From Dromaius novaehollandiae (taxonomy: Eukaryota; Chordata; Aves; Casuariiformes; Dromaiidae): a stretch of DNA of 64,000 bases. The translations under genes were made by a program, and so were the position numbers. The stretch is from assembly GCF_036370855.1 (NCBI RefSeq), contig NC_088102.1, positions 71,061,601 to 71,125,600 of the forward strand. Reading direction: 5' to 3'. The number at the start of each line of letters is the position of its first letter. Position 1 is the stretch's first letter. The notes below the pieces were generated by a model. That model was given only the letters and a program-made list of their open reading frames with translations. It was not told where the DNA came from and ran no database searches. Below, piece by piece: positions 18,101 to 27,600 of this stretch.

Positions 18101-20590
18101 TGGCTAAAGGTGGCCTGGAGAAGGGGCTTTATAGAGGAGAAGCTCAACCAGCAAGTTCCTGGCAAGGGATGGGTGCCTGGGGTGACCAAGAAAGTCCCAC
18201 CAACCACCCCGGAAAGTGCCTTCCCGGGGTCCTGCTCGTCCAAGCCTTCTCCCATCAGATGCAGGATCACCTTCTTCGCATCGTACATCTCCACACTGAG
18301 GTGAGCCACCTGCTCCGTCAGAAGCTGCATCTCTTGGGCTTGCTCCCTCAGCAGAGCAAGTGAGTTCCTGAAGACAACAGGAAAGGAGATCCTGTCAGAG
18401 AGCTGCCCAGCCCCTGCTGGGAGCCTTCAAGCTCGGGGAGGAGAAGAGACACGTGGGCTTGGGCCCCCTTTTCTTTCCCTGCTTTGCAAGTGCTTCCCAG
18501 CACCGCCAGGTTTAGCAAAAGGAAAGACACAAGGGAAAGATATGAGCCCTGGTCCTCATGCAAGTGAGTGCAAAGAGCAGGCGGTCAGCTGACGCTGCTC
18601 CACAGAACCAGTGGAACTGTCTCTTACCGCAGAGACTCCAGTTCTGCTGCAGACAGCCCTAGCAGCTCCTGAAAGACAAAGGCTTTCCGTTAGGATGAAT
18701 ATGCACTCCCAGAACCGCCGGGGCTTCCCAGAAGGGGCTTTTCTGGGAAGACACGGCCTAAGTTGCTGCTTCTGTGGCTCAGTCTGCATGGAACCGGCCG
18801 AGTCAGGGAGCCATCCAAGCACCACCAGCAGTGCTCCTTTGCAGGACTTTCCTGTCCCACAACAACAGTCACTCACCTGTGTCACTTGCCTTGTCCGTGC
18901 TGGCAGCAACACCACACAGTAAACACCAGCTGTAATTCACATCACCAAAATAAATACAGTTATTTTACTAGGACTTCTAAAAATCCCTGTGGTCACGTTG
19001 TCTCCTCTCAGACTGGGGTGGCAACAGGACCTGATGCAGAGAGAGGACGCAACTCCAGCTGGGAGCCCTTATTACCCCAGGCCTCAGGGGTCTACACAGT
19101 CGTCATCTCCAGGCCTGCTTGGTGCCCCAGAGCTCCTCCCCATTTCCCCTTACTGCTCCAGTGAGCACCAAAACCAGGCTCCATGGGCCTTCTAAGAGCT
19201 ACTTCTCCATCATGCCACCTGCACTGCCCTTCTGAGAAGCCCCAGCTCAGCTGGGCTCTGCTTCCAAAGTGATGCCTAGGTCTGACCCTGGCTGCCTGTC
19301 CTTCCCTCTGCTTTCCACAGCACAACACATCTCTGAGCAGTGTTGGGATACTGGAGCAGCACAGTGAGGAGCAATGCAGAGCTGCGCCCATCCAAGGGAT
19401 GGGCTCACCACCTGGAACTCATTTCCACAAGAGAGAAGGACTCTCTCTAGCCTCCCCTTCACAGTTGCAAAGCTTTTTCTCCCTCTCCCTCTCTCTCCCT
19501 TTCTCTCTCTGTCTGTCTGCCTGGCAGGGAGACCACCAATCTTCCTTTGATTTGGACATCCTTAAGAAGCACTTGGGCCATGGGAGTTTCTACAGAGACC
19601 GCCCAAAAGGGTAAGCTGCAAAATAGGCAGGACTTTTGTCCAAGAGGGTCCTACTTCCTAACGCTGCGTGCATCGATATCAGTTCTTAGGCAGGGTGGGC
19701 TCCACTTGCAGAGAGCACCTCAGGAGCACCCTGAATCCCTGAAACGGGAAATTGGAAGGCACCCCAGTGCCTCTCCCTCACCCTGAGAGTTGACATCCAG
19801 CCTGTTGGTGCTACCGCTGACAGCTGTCTGCTCATAAGAACTCACCAAGAGCAACTGGGATCAACAAGAGCAGGATTTTCAAGAGCCTTCTCTTGCGCAG
19901 GGTGATCTCTTGCCTGAAAAAGAGGGAGGAGCCTTGTTGTTATGAATGCTCCAAGTCTGGGGCAAACCTCTTCCCAGGTGCATTTTCCTCTACAGGCTGC
20001 AGAGAAGCAAGTTTGGCAGTCTACTGCTGCTGGCAGAAAGCTGAAAGACCAACCCCCAAAAGGCACATGGTCTCTGTCAGCCCTATTCCACATGGTGGGC
20101 AGCTCTTCTGGGAAGAAAGTGCTCCAAGAGCACCTCTGGAAAAGGAGTTTCCATAATCCAGGGAAATAAACAGATCCTGCAAGGGAAAACAGCTTTCTGG
20201 CAGTCTCTGTGGTGTGCTTGCTTTCTCTTTGGCTAAGGAAGGAGGCATGCTTTCCCTGGAGATTCCCAGGATCCTTTCTGGCAGGTGTGTTTTCCACACA
20301 ACGGGAAGAGCAGGAGCCTCGTATGGCTCCTCTGCCAGAGCCTGCTGTCCAGACACATCTGCGAGGTGTCGTGCTGCTGCCTGGCCCCTCCAAAATGCAC
20401 CCCGCATTAGGCTGCATCTGCACTGCCAACCCAGCCAGACACCCAGGGAGAAGAAAGCGGCCTCGTACCGATTCTCCAGGCACCGCCCGGGCCCTGCAGC
20501 ATCCTCCGCCGTGTCGCTGGCAGTTCTGCTGCCAGAGGAGGCTGTCGGTGCCTTCCGCACCCTTCCACGAGGAGCTCTCCCCCTTGCCAT
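15166..20590 (-). CDS. SUN-domain protein, SPAG4/SUN3/SUN5-like, copy B (10 exons)
   Basis: Exons in transcript order (complement): 20469-20590, 19846-19913, 18877-18899, 18628-18668, 18271-18367, 17622-17706, 17129-17241, 16321-16488, 15870-15959, 15166-15285. Exon lengths, phases and splice borders equal those of copy A, and no exon carries a stop or frameshift, so the gene looks functional. The 308-residue product has the same layout: a membrane segment at about 47-63, a coiled coil and a SUN domain with the conserved CWPFQG and YTCIYR landmarks. It differs from copy A by T62A, N114D, G162D, P173S and K270N. Copy B has one private synonymous change in exon 2. Its 5' flank is cut 459 bases upstream of the ATG and joined to different GC-rich DNA, so its promoter may differ from those of A and C. 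Confidence 0.9.
19472..19520. repeat. Pyrimidine (CT)n microsatellite in SUN copy B intron 2
   Basis: Counterpart of the copy A purine repeat, read on the other strand, with CTCT and TCTG repeats. It sits immediately 5' of an exon-like block on the plus strand (19528-19610). Confidence 0.75.
19528..19610 (+). other. Exon-like block antisense to SUN intron 2
   Basis: On the strand opposite the SUN gene, a long pyrimidine tract ending in CAG is followed by 83 bases open in two frames. One frame reads [18 protein letters not shown]. The block ends at a consensus-like GTAAGC donor. In copies A and C the donor dinucleotide is GC instead of GT. No neighbouring antisense exon was found, so it may be a chance match or a relic exon. 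Confidence 0.2.
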
Positions 20591-21047
20591 TGCTGTGGGA
20601 GGCCAAGCTCTCAGCTCAGCTCGTCCCCTTCAGGCCCAGGAGGTTGGCTGGCACCCGGCAAGGCACCGACCCGACCCTCAAGAGCAGAGAGCTGCAAGGC
20701 CGCCACAGGCTGCTTCCAGCTGCCGAGGGGCGGCTGGCCCTGACCTCACAGCAGGCCCCGCCATGGGTCACAGTGGTGGCTGCGAGGTCACACTGGGGCT
20801 GGGCACACCCGGCGGGCTCTCCTCAGGCAGCGCATTTAGCCCTAGGAGCGTGTTTGTTCCTCGTTTTGTACAGCCCTGGGGGCCTGGATGGCCCCTGCGT
20901 GGGGGCACCAGACGCACTGCGGGCACTGGGCAGCACAGCCCATAGCAGCGTCCTGGAGAGGTGGCATGGGGGGCACAGGGCCTCCAGAGCGTGGGCCGCA
21001 TGTGTCCTGCCCGCCTGGGGCAGGTCAACCCCTGCCAGCCACGGGGA

Positions 21048-21619
21048 GCTCTCTGCAGAGACGGGGGCTGGGGCAAGAGCAGGCCCCCGCGCTGCGCAGG
21101 GCTTCCCCATGCCATGGAAGGGGTGGCTGGGGACTGGGGTGCAGCTCTAGACCTTTTCTAGCACCACGGCCTACAGTCCCCAGCAGGCCCCCAGGGCCCA
21201 GCCGCGCGGCGGGTGGACAAGGGCCGACGCAGCCCTTGGGGGCCGCCCTCGCCTCCACACGCAGCCCTCAGGGGCTGCCGTCCCTGGGGCCGGGCCGGGG
21301 CTGGGGGTCCCCGCCAGGGCAGCGTGGTGGGGCCCGAGCACGGCAGAACCCCCCGGCAGAGGGGACGTCTGGGGGCAGGGGGAGGCAGGCGCAGGGCGCC
21401 CCGCTGCGGCCTCGGCCCCCAAGGGCAGCCAGCCCCCCTCCGGCTGCGGGCCCCAGTCCCGGCTGGCCCTGGCTCCTGCCCCGGCTCCCCGAAGCAGCCC
21501 CGGCCCCACCCCGGCTGCCCACAACGGTCCCGGGCCCACCACGGCCTCGCCCCAGCTCCCCACAGAGGCCCGCGGAGCCCCCGGCCCCACGCTGACAGGC
21601 CCCAGCAGGGCCCCGAGGC
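21048..21619 (-). repeat. Inverted, shortened copy of the minisatellite block
   Basis: Reverse complement of 12510-13438, with most minisatellite monomers (about 12575-12924) missing. The junction with the SUN block at 21048-21049 shares only the two bases GC. The far end stops at 'ccccgaggc' (21611-21619), which is the exact start of the block at 12510. Confidence 0.85.
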
Positions 21620-22023
21620 AGCACCGCCTGCGCCGGGGGAAGGGCCGGGCACAGGCACCGCGCTCCCGCTCGGGCCGGGGCAGGCAGGGAGGGCGGGGAA
21701 GGGGCGAGGGGGCCCGGCGGCGCCCCGGGGGTGGCGGGGGAGCGGGACAGCCCCAGGGCGGGAGCCGCCGCGGTGCGGGGGCTCGGGGCCATCTGCTAGA
21801 CCCGTGTGCTTATCTCCGCGGCGCTGAGCGGGAGGAGTTGCTGGCTGCGAGGCAGCTAGACGGCATCGACCAAACGCCACAGGCACATGGCGCCCGGCCG
21901 GTTTCGGTGGGGGTGTGCGGAGCGCAGGCTGGGGCCGCCACGGGACGCTGCCGGGCCCTGCCGCCTCGCCGCATCTCCCACAGCTGCTCGCGCTGCCTGG
22001 GCTGCCCGGCCTTGCGCACATTT
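21620..22023. other. Unique CpG-rich segment (CpG-island-like)
   Basis: About 400 bases of very GC- and CpG-rich DNA found nowhere else in the window. It runs from 'agcaccgcctgcgccggg' to a TTTGCAT octamer-like word at 22021-22027. It contains several CGG/CCG runs and GGGCGG-type boxes. It lies about 1 kb upstream of the copy B start codon and could serve as a promoter in either direction. No coding sequence was recognised. Its right junction shares 'gcatatatattcaaaag' with 12393. Confidence 0.5.
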
Positions 22024-22196
22024 GCATATATATTCAAAAGCCTAGGTTTAAATGGATAAAACATTCTTTAATAAGAGCTAATGGAATGAATAATGAAAAT
22101 TTAAATGTGAATAGAAAGTAATTAAAAGTAATTAAAAAAGCCTCAGGGCACTGCTGGGGCCATTCGGCGCGGGGCCGGGGGCTCTGCGGGCCGCTG

Positions 22197-22540
22197 TGGA
22201 GAGCCGGGGCAGCGCTGGGGCCGTTGTGGGGAGCTGGGGTGGGGCCGTGATGGGGCCGTTGTGGGGAGCTGGGGCGGGGCCGTGATGGGGCCGTTGTGGG
22301 GAGCTGGGGCGGGGCCAGAGACGCTGCGAGACGCCTGGGTGGGGCCGGAGTCGTTGTGGAGAGCCGGGGCGGGGCTGGGGCCGTTGTGGGGGGCTGGGGT
22401 GGGTCCAGAGTCGTTGGGGGAAGCTGGGGCGAGGCCGTGGTGGGGCCCTTGTGGGGAGGTGGGGCGGGGCTGTAGTGGGGCCGGGACCGTTGTGGGGAGC
22501 CGGGGAGGGGCCGGGGCTGCTTCGGGGAGCCGGGGCAGGA
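22197..22540. repeat. GC-rich 30-bp minisatellite, locus 2
   Basis: Same monomer family as 12566-13010 but about 93 bases (roughly three monomers) shorter, with local rearrangements such as a variant block around 22390-22470. It shows copy-number change since the duplication. Confidence 0.85.
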
Positions 22541-22903
22541 GCCAGGGCCAGCCGGGACTGGGGCCCGCAGCCGGAGGGGGGCTGGCTGCCCTTGGGGGCC
22601 GAGGCCGCAGCGGGGCGCCCTGCGCCTGCCTCCCCCTGCCCCCAGCCGTCCCCTCTGCCGGGGGGTTCTGCCGTGCTCGGGCCCCACCACGCTGCCCTGG
22701 CGGGGACCCCCAGCCCCGGCCCGGCCCCAGGGACGGCAGCCCCTGAGGGCTGCGTGTGGAGGCGAGGGCGGCCCCCAAGGGCTGCGTCGGCCCTTGTCCA
22801 CCCGCCGCGCGGCTGGGCCCTGGGGGGCTGCTGGGGACTGTAGGCCGTGGTGCTAGAAAAGGTCTAGAGCTGCACCCCAGTCCCCAGCCACCCCTTCCAT
22901 GGC

Positions 22904-23512
22904 ATGGGGAAGCCCTGCGCAGCGCGGGGGCCTGCTCTTGCCCCAGCCCCCGTCTCTGCAGAGAGCAGGGTAGGCGAAAGCTTGTCTTCTCCTTTCCTCT
23001 TGGTTTCGCACCCCATGCAGGGTAGCTGGCACTTTGTGGCAAAGACACAGTGTGTGGGTCTGTTCTGCGCTGCCACAGACTGCTGGAAAGAGTGTGTGTC
23101 CTACCCCTCGCAGGATGGTCCTGATTCCTTCAGGGCCAGAGTTTTCTGCCATTTAGTTCCCACAGAGACAAGACAGCCACACGTGGTGAAGAGACAGCAC
23201 TGCTTCTTTGGGAAAAGGGCAGCAGAGGGCAAAGCGGCAGCACAAGCCCAGGCCCCTGGGGCAGAGAGGCCAGGAACCTCCCAGACTTCCCAGCACGCTC
23301 AGATGGCCCCTGTGGACGGAGCAGAGCTCCAGCAGCAAATGCAGCTGCCTGCCAGAGCACGCTGCCACCTCTCCCACAGGCTTCTGATGCGGGAGGGCAG
23401 GGTTCCTCGGTTGGCTCTGGATGGAGACTTTGTCCTTGGAGCTCTCTGGATCAGGATGGTTTGGACCACCAGGGAATGGATTGAGGACCCGGTTCTCTGC
23501 TGCAAGGGCTGA
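22904..23512 (+). other. 202-codon open frame of unknown significance (copy 2)
   Basis: Counterpart of 13366-13974 with the same length and a handful of substitutions, some changing residues (for example RIGMVW becomes WIRMVW near the C-terminus). No family is recognised. I treat it as a probable chance frame. Confidence 0.2.
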
Positions 23513-23710
23513 AAGGCTGAAAGAGGAAGGACCAGAGCAGAGATCAACCGCCCGCAGACCCCAGGCATCCCCTCCCCTCCTGCCAGGGCCAGTGCCAGCC
23601 AGCTCTTCCCAGGGCCAGGAGAGAGCAGGGGGGACAAATGGATCAGCTGCACATGTCTGGCTGGCAATGTCCCAAAGGCCCCTAAAATCTCTCTCTCCTT
23701 TCCCCACATG

Positions 23711-24058
23711 GATGATGCAAACCTGGGAGGAGTGGCTGATGCACCAGAGGGCTGTGCTGCCATTCAGAGGGAGCTCGACAGCCTGGAGAAATGGGCAGAG
23801 GGGAACCTCATGAAGCTCAAGAAAGGGAAGTGCAGAGTCCTGCACCTAGGGAGGAATAACACCATGCACTAGTACAGGCTGGGGGCTGACCTGCTGGAAA
23901 GCAGCTCTTTGGACAAAGACCCGCAAGGACAACAAGCTGATGGACAAAATGTTGACCAAGGGCCAGCCAAGTATCTGAAGGGAGGGTGCAGAGAGGATGG
24001 GGCCAGACTCTTGTCAGTGGTGCCCAGTGATAGAAGAGAGGCAACGGGCACAGACTGA
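23711..24058 (+). mobile_element. CR1 LINE fragment with internal deletion (second copy)
   Basis: Duplicate of 14181-14528 with the same internal deletion, hence copied as part of the direct repeat rather than inserted independently. Confidence 0.85.
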
Positions 24059-24481
24059 TACATACACTCATATATATATATTTCTATACAAGTTTCTATT
24101 GCATGTAAGTTGATATCGTAGGTAAAAGTGAGCAGCTAGGGCATGTCTGTGCAAAGATGGAGAGGACATCCTGAAAAAACCCCTACAGCATAAGGCACAG
24201 GGATGTTGAAAGATGAGTGAAAGAGCAAGCCTCCTTCTGCCCTCTCCTAGCTTTGCTGTGCTTGACATTGCCGTGTCAGGGTCCTTTCAATTCAGTTGCT
24301 TCTGCAGGTGAAAAGCAGACTCACCGTGAACCCTGCATGGAAGGGGTCAGTGGTGTGTGTGGGCATCGTTCACCCCAAACTCTGCCAGTCTCTCACTCCT
24401 TCCTGGGCTGAGGTGGATGAAGCCTCTAGTGCTCAAGGATTAGAGGAAAAGAACAGCTATGCAAGCCTTGTCTCCTTTTCC

Positions 24482-24487
24482 TTTATT
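24482..24487 (-). promoter_or_regulatory. Polyadenylation signal, SUN copy C
   Basis: AATAAA on the minus strand, about 210 bases downstream of the stop codon of copy C (complement of 24696-24698). Confidence 0.75.
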
Positions 24488-24695
24488 AGGAAAACATCTG
24501 TGCAGTGGAAAGAAAGCGGAAAGGCTGAGGAACAAATACCTCACTGTGTGAAAGCAAGAAAGGAGCTGTTTTTGAGACTCTCTGTGAGATGACATTGACC
24601 CACACCAAAGGGAAACACCACTTCTCTTCTCTTCTTGCCTCCTTTTTTTCATTCTCAGTCCGAGAAGGTCTCGCCCCGTCTTCTGGCTAATGGCA

Positions 24696-27600
24696 TTAGT
24701 TGTGGTTTGCCATCTTCCCGTGAACCTGCACTCGATAAATGCAGGTGTACTCTGGGTTTCCCCAGTTGCTCTGTATGAGAAGTTTTATATACTGAAAGGC
24801 CCTGGGAAGCTCGTTCTGTAAAGAAAATAAGGAAGAAGCAGCAGCTTGACCGGAGCGTAAAGAGCAACAGTACAGTCAGTAGGTATCTGCCTCTGCCAGC
24901 CCTAGTCCTTCTGAGATGGAGCAAGCTCCCCAAAGGGGGTGAGAGCAGCTGTGGACATCGAAGGCTCGCTGGTAGCAGGGCTGCTGGGAAGGCCAGGGAC
25001 ATGGGGAAACTCCCGCTGTGGGGGAAGACACCTGGCATCCTCCCTGCCACCGCCTGCTTCAGCTGGGCCCGCGTCCCCCTTCCCACAGCCCCTTCCTTCT
25101 GCTGCTTTCTCTGTGCTAACAGAGAGGCCAGGCAGGCGCTCCTGCATGCAGGGCAGCCCAGTGTGCAACCCCCGCGAAGGCCCGCTGTCTCCTCCAGCTG
25201 CCTTGCCAGCAGGAGTGGGAGTGCGGGCAGAGAAGGGTGTCCTGGGAAGAGGGGATGCCATCCACCCTGCTGCCAGGACTGATGGTGCTGCCCACTGGCC
25301 CCTTGGCCCAGGGAGAAACAATCCACAGTCCTTCTGCCACGGCTTTGAAGGCAAACCTCTTTTCCTCCCAGGCATCTGGCCTACATGCACTTCCTGTACC
25401 TTCAGAGGGAAGGTCTGAATGGCTTGTTCTTCCACATCGTACATGAAGGTCCCCAGGAGAGTTTCCTCTTCTCCTTCCGCACCCACTCCCTTAGAGACCG
25501 AGCACAAGGGGAGCAGGTCAGACGCGACTTGACAAAGAGGAACCGTGCACACTGCATGCAGACGTGTTATCTGCCCAGCCTCTGCTGGGGCGCTAGCAGT
25601 AGCTGGGTGCAGGCTCTGGTGAAGCGGAGTCTGCTCCTTGAGTTTTGATCAAGAGCCTTGAGATGCTTGGCCAAAACAAGGCTTAAGAGGGATAAAGCCA
25701 TCCCATCCCCGGAAACAGCCCCTTAGGCCACTGCAGTGCTTGGGAGAGGCCGGGGCACGACTCTCTAAGGATGCACAAAGGCAAGCAGGTCCCTGTTAGG
25801 GCTTTTCCCCATGGCCAGAGCCAAGCCAGAAGTGCCTGGCAAAGACTTACAGACACAGTGAAGTCTCTGGGGGCGCTGCTGATGGTCCCAGATGGAGAGA
25901 CTGCCTTGAAGATGTGCTGCACGGTGACAGCAGTCGGTTGGATTCGTGCAGGCAACCTAATGACCACCTGGCCCTGAGACCCTTGGAAAGGCCAGCAGTG
26001 CCCTGGGGAAACGTCTGGCTGCAAGCAAAAGGCAACAGCAAAGAGTAGTGAGGGAGTGGCAGAGCCAGCACCACTAAACACGTAGGCAGCAGCACAGGTG
26101 CCTGTTTGTCTATGGGCTGTATTCCAGCTGATCAATGAATAGTGTGTGAGGAGATGGGCAGAAGCACAAGGCCTTCTTCCCTGCCCAGTAAAGGGCACTC
26201 CCAGTGTTCCCGAAAAGAGGAAACTTTTGATTAGGAAAGCATGGAATCTGCCACCCCACATCTGAGTCAGGGTCCTACAGATACCGCTCTGCCCAGCAGC
26301 TCGGCAGCTCCCCTCGCTCTCTCCCCCAAGCCTCCCACCCCACTGAAGAATGGAAGGGACTATCGGGGATGGGGTAGGCAAATGGGGGCGGCTAAGGAGA
26401 AACTCCTTCAGCCAGCTGTGACCAGGCTTCTGGCAGGATGCCACAGTTCAGTTGAGTTCAGAACAGTGTCCCTCCTGAGGGGAACCACTGGTCTGTAGCA
26501 AGGCAAGCCCGGTATTAGACCTTAGGTTTCAGGAACCAGATCAATGCTGTGGGCTTGAGCAAGACCAAAGCACAGAGGGGAGATGCCCTGGCATTTGTCC
26601 CCAACTTGGCAGGAAGGAATGAAACCAGCACTGAAACTGATGATTCCTGCTACAATACCTGCAAAATTGTATCTGGAGGGTTTGCAGCAGAAAGGAACCA
26701 AAGCACCCTGCAGAGCCAATTATCTTCCCACTCATAGCTCTTGGATGTCCTCTGCCTGTCAATGGTGCCACCTGAAATGAGGAGAGAGCAGCTGAGTGCT
26801 GCTAGTCCAGTGGCTGATGTTAAAGGCCCTCACCACTCCTGTTGCTGGCACCACAGGCACAAGGGCCTCTAAACTCAAGGTCAGCAACTCCAGATAACCT
26901 TAATGTAAGCTCACTGGAGAGGAAGAGAGCTCTTCTGTGAGCACCAAAATGTTTGTAGGGGCAGTGCCAGAGGCACCAGTGAGGGGCCTGATCCCAGGCC
27001 TGGGAGTGAATGCAAGAGAGCCACTCTGCCACAAGCTTGCTTTTGGACGCCAAGAGGTCATTTCATCTCCCTCTGCTTTGGTGAGCAGCCTCCTTTTAGG
27101 AGGTCTATACACAAGCACAAGGCAAGGAGACTTGACTTCCTGTGTGCATACCTGAGCTTTTCAGAGCCCAGTCAGACACCTGCATGTGGTCCTCCCAACT
27201 TGTCTGAGACATTGCCTGCATCGTTTGCTGAACTTCCTAGGAAAGACATGAATGAACATGAGAAAAGACCACATCAGCAGGCAGTTCAGTGTGACTACTG
27301 CAGCCTAGCACAGCGAGTCTGTTAGTAAATGCAAGAGAAGCCTAGTCCAAGGAGCGGCAAGACTCAATGCTTTCTGGTGTGAAAAGCGAGGACGCGTGAA
27401 TAGCATCCTTGCCCACAGCCATAGTGCAGACGTGGGTCAGACTCCCCACACCCTTGTCTCCACCCGCCAGCTCTCCAGGGCAGACTCAGACTCTGCCAGC
27501 GCTGGCTGCTCCCGCGAGTGTTCCTGTGTCTCATCACTGCTTCAGGGATCAGGCCAGAGCTACCAGAGGCGAAGAGTAGGCACAGAGCCAAGAGAAGGCT

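Larger units (their letters stand above)
12393..21049 (+). repeat. Direct repeat unit 1 (minisatellite, CR1, SUN copy B)
   Basis: This segment recurs in the same orientation at 22024-30538, offset by about 9631 at the start and about 9530 after the minisatellite. The offset change reflects about 93 fewer bases of minisatellite in unit 2. The units also differ by an 8-base deletion in unit 2 relative to about 14018-14025, and by the 29-base difference in SUN intron 2. Confidence 0.9.
14537..21049 (-). repeat. Inner inverted copy of the SUN segment (copy B block)
   Basis: Reverse complement of about 5776-12274 (x pairs with about 26811-x to 26825-x). Together with the left arm it forms a second, tighter inverted repeat with 6.5-kb arms and a 2.26-kb loop. 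Homology to copies A and C ends at 21045-21049 (GGAGC), where the sequence switches to an inverted piece of the minisatellite block. Confidence 0.9.

Noticed and set aside
6235-20590. Positive selection between SUN copies A and B
   Set aside because: The first nonsynonymous changes looked excessive, but a full exon comparison gave about four synonymous against five nonsynonymous, which does not exceed neutrality.
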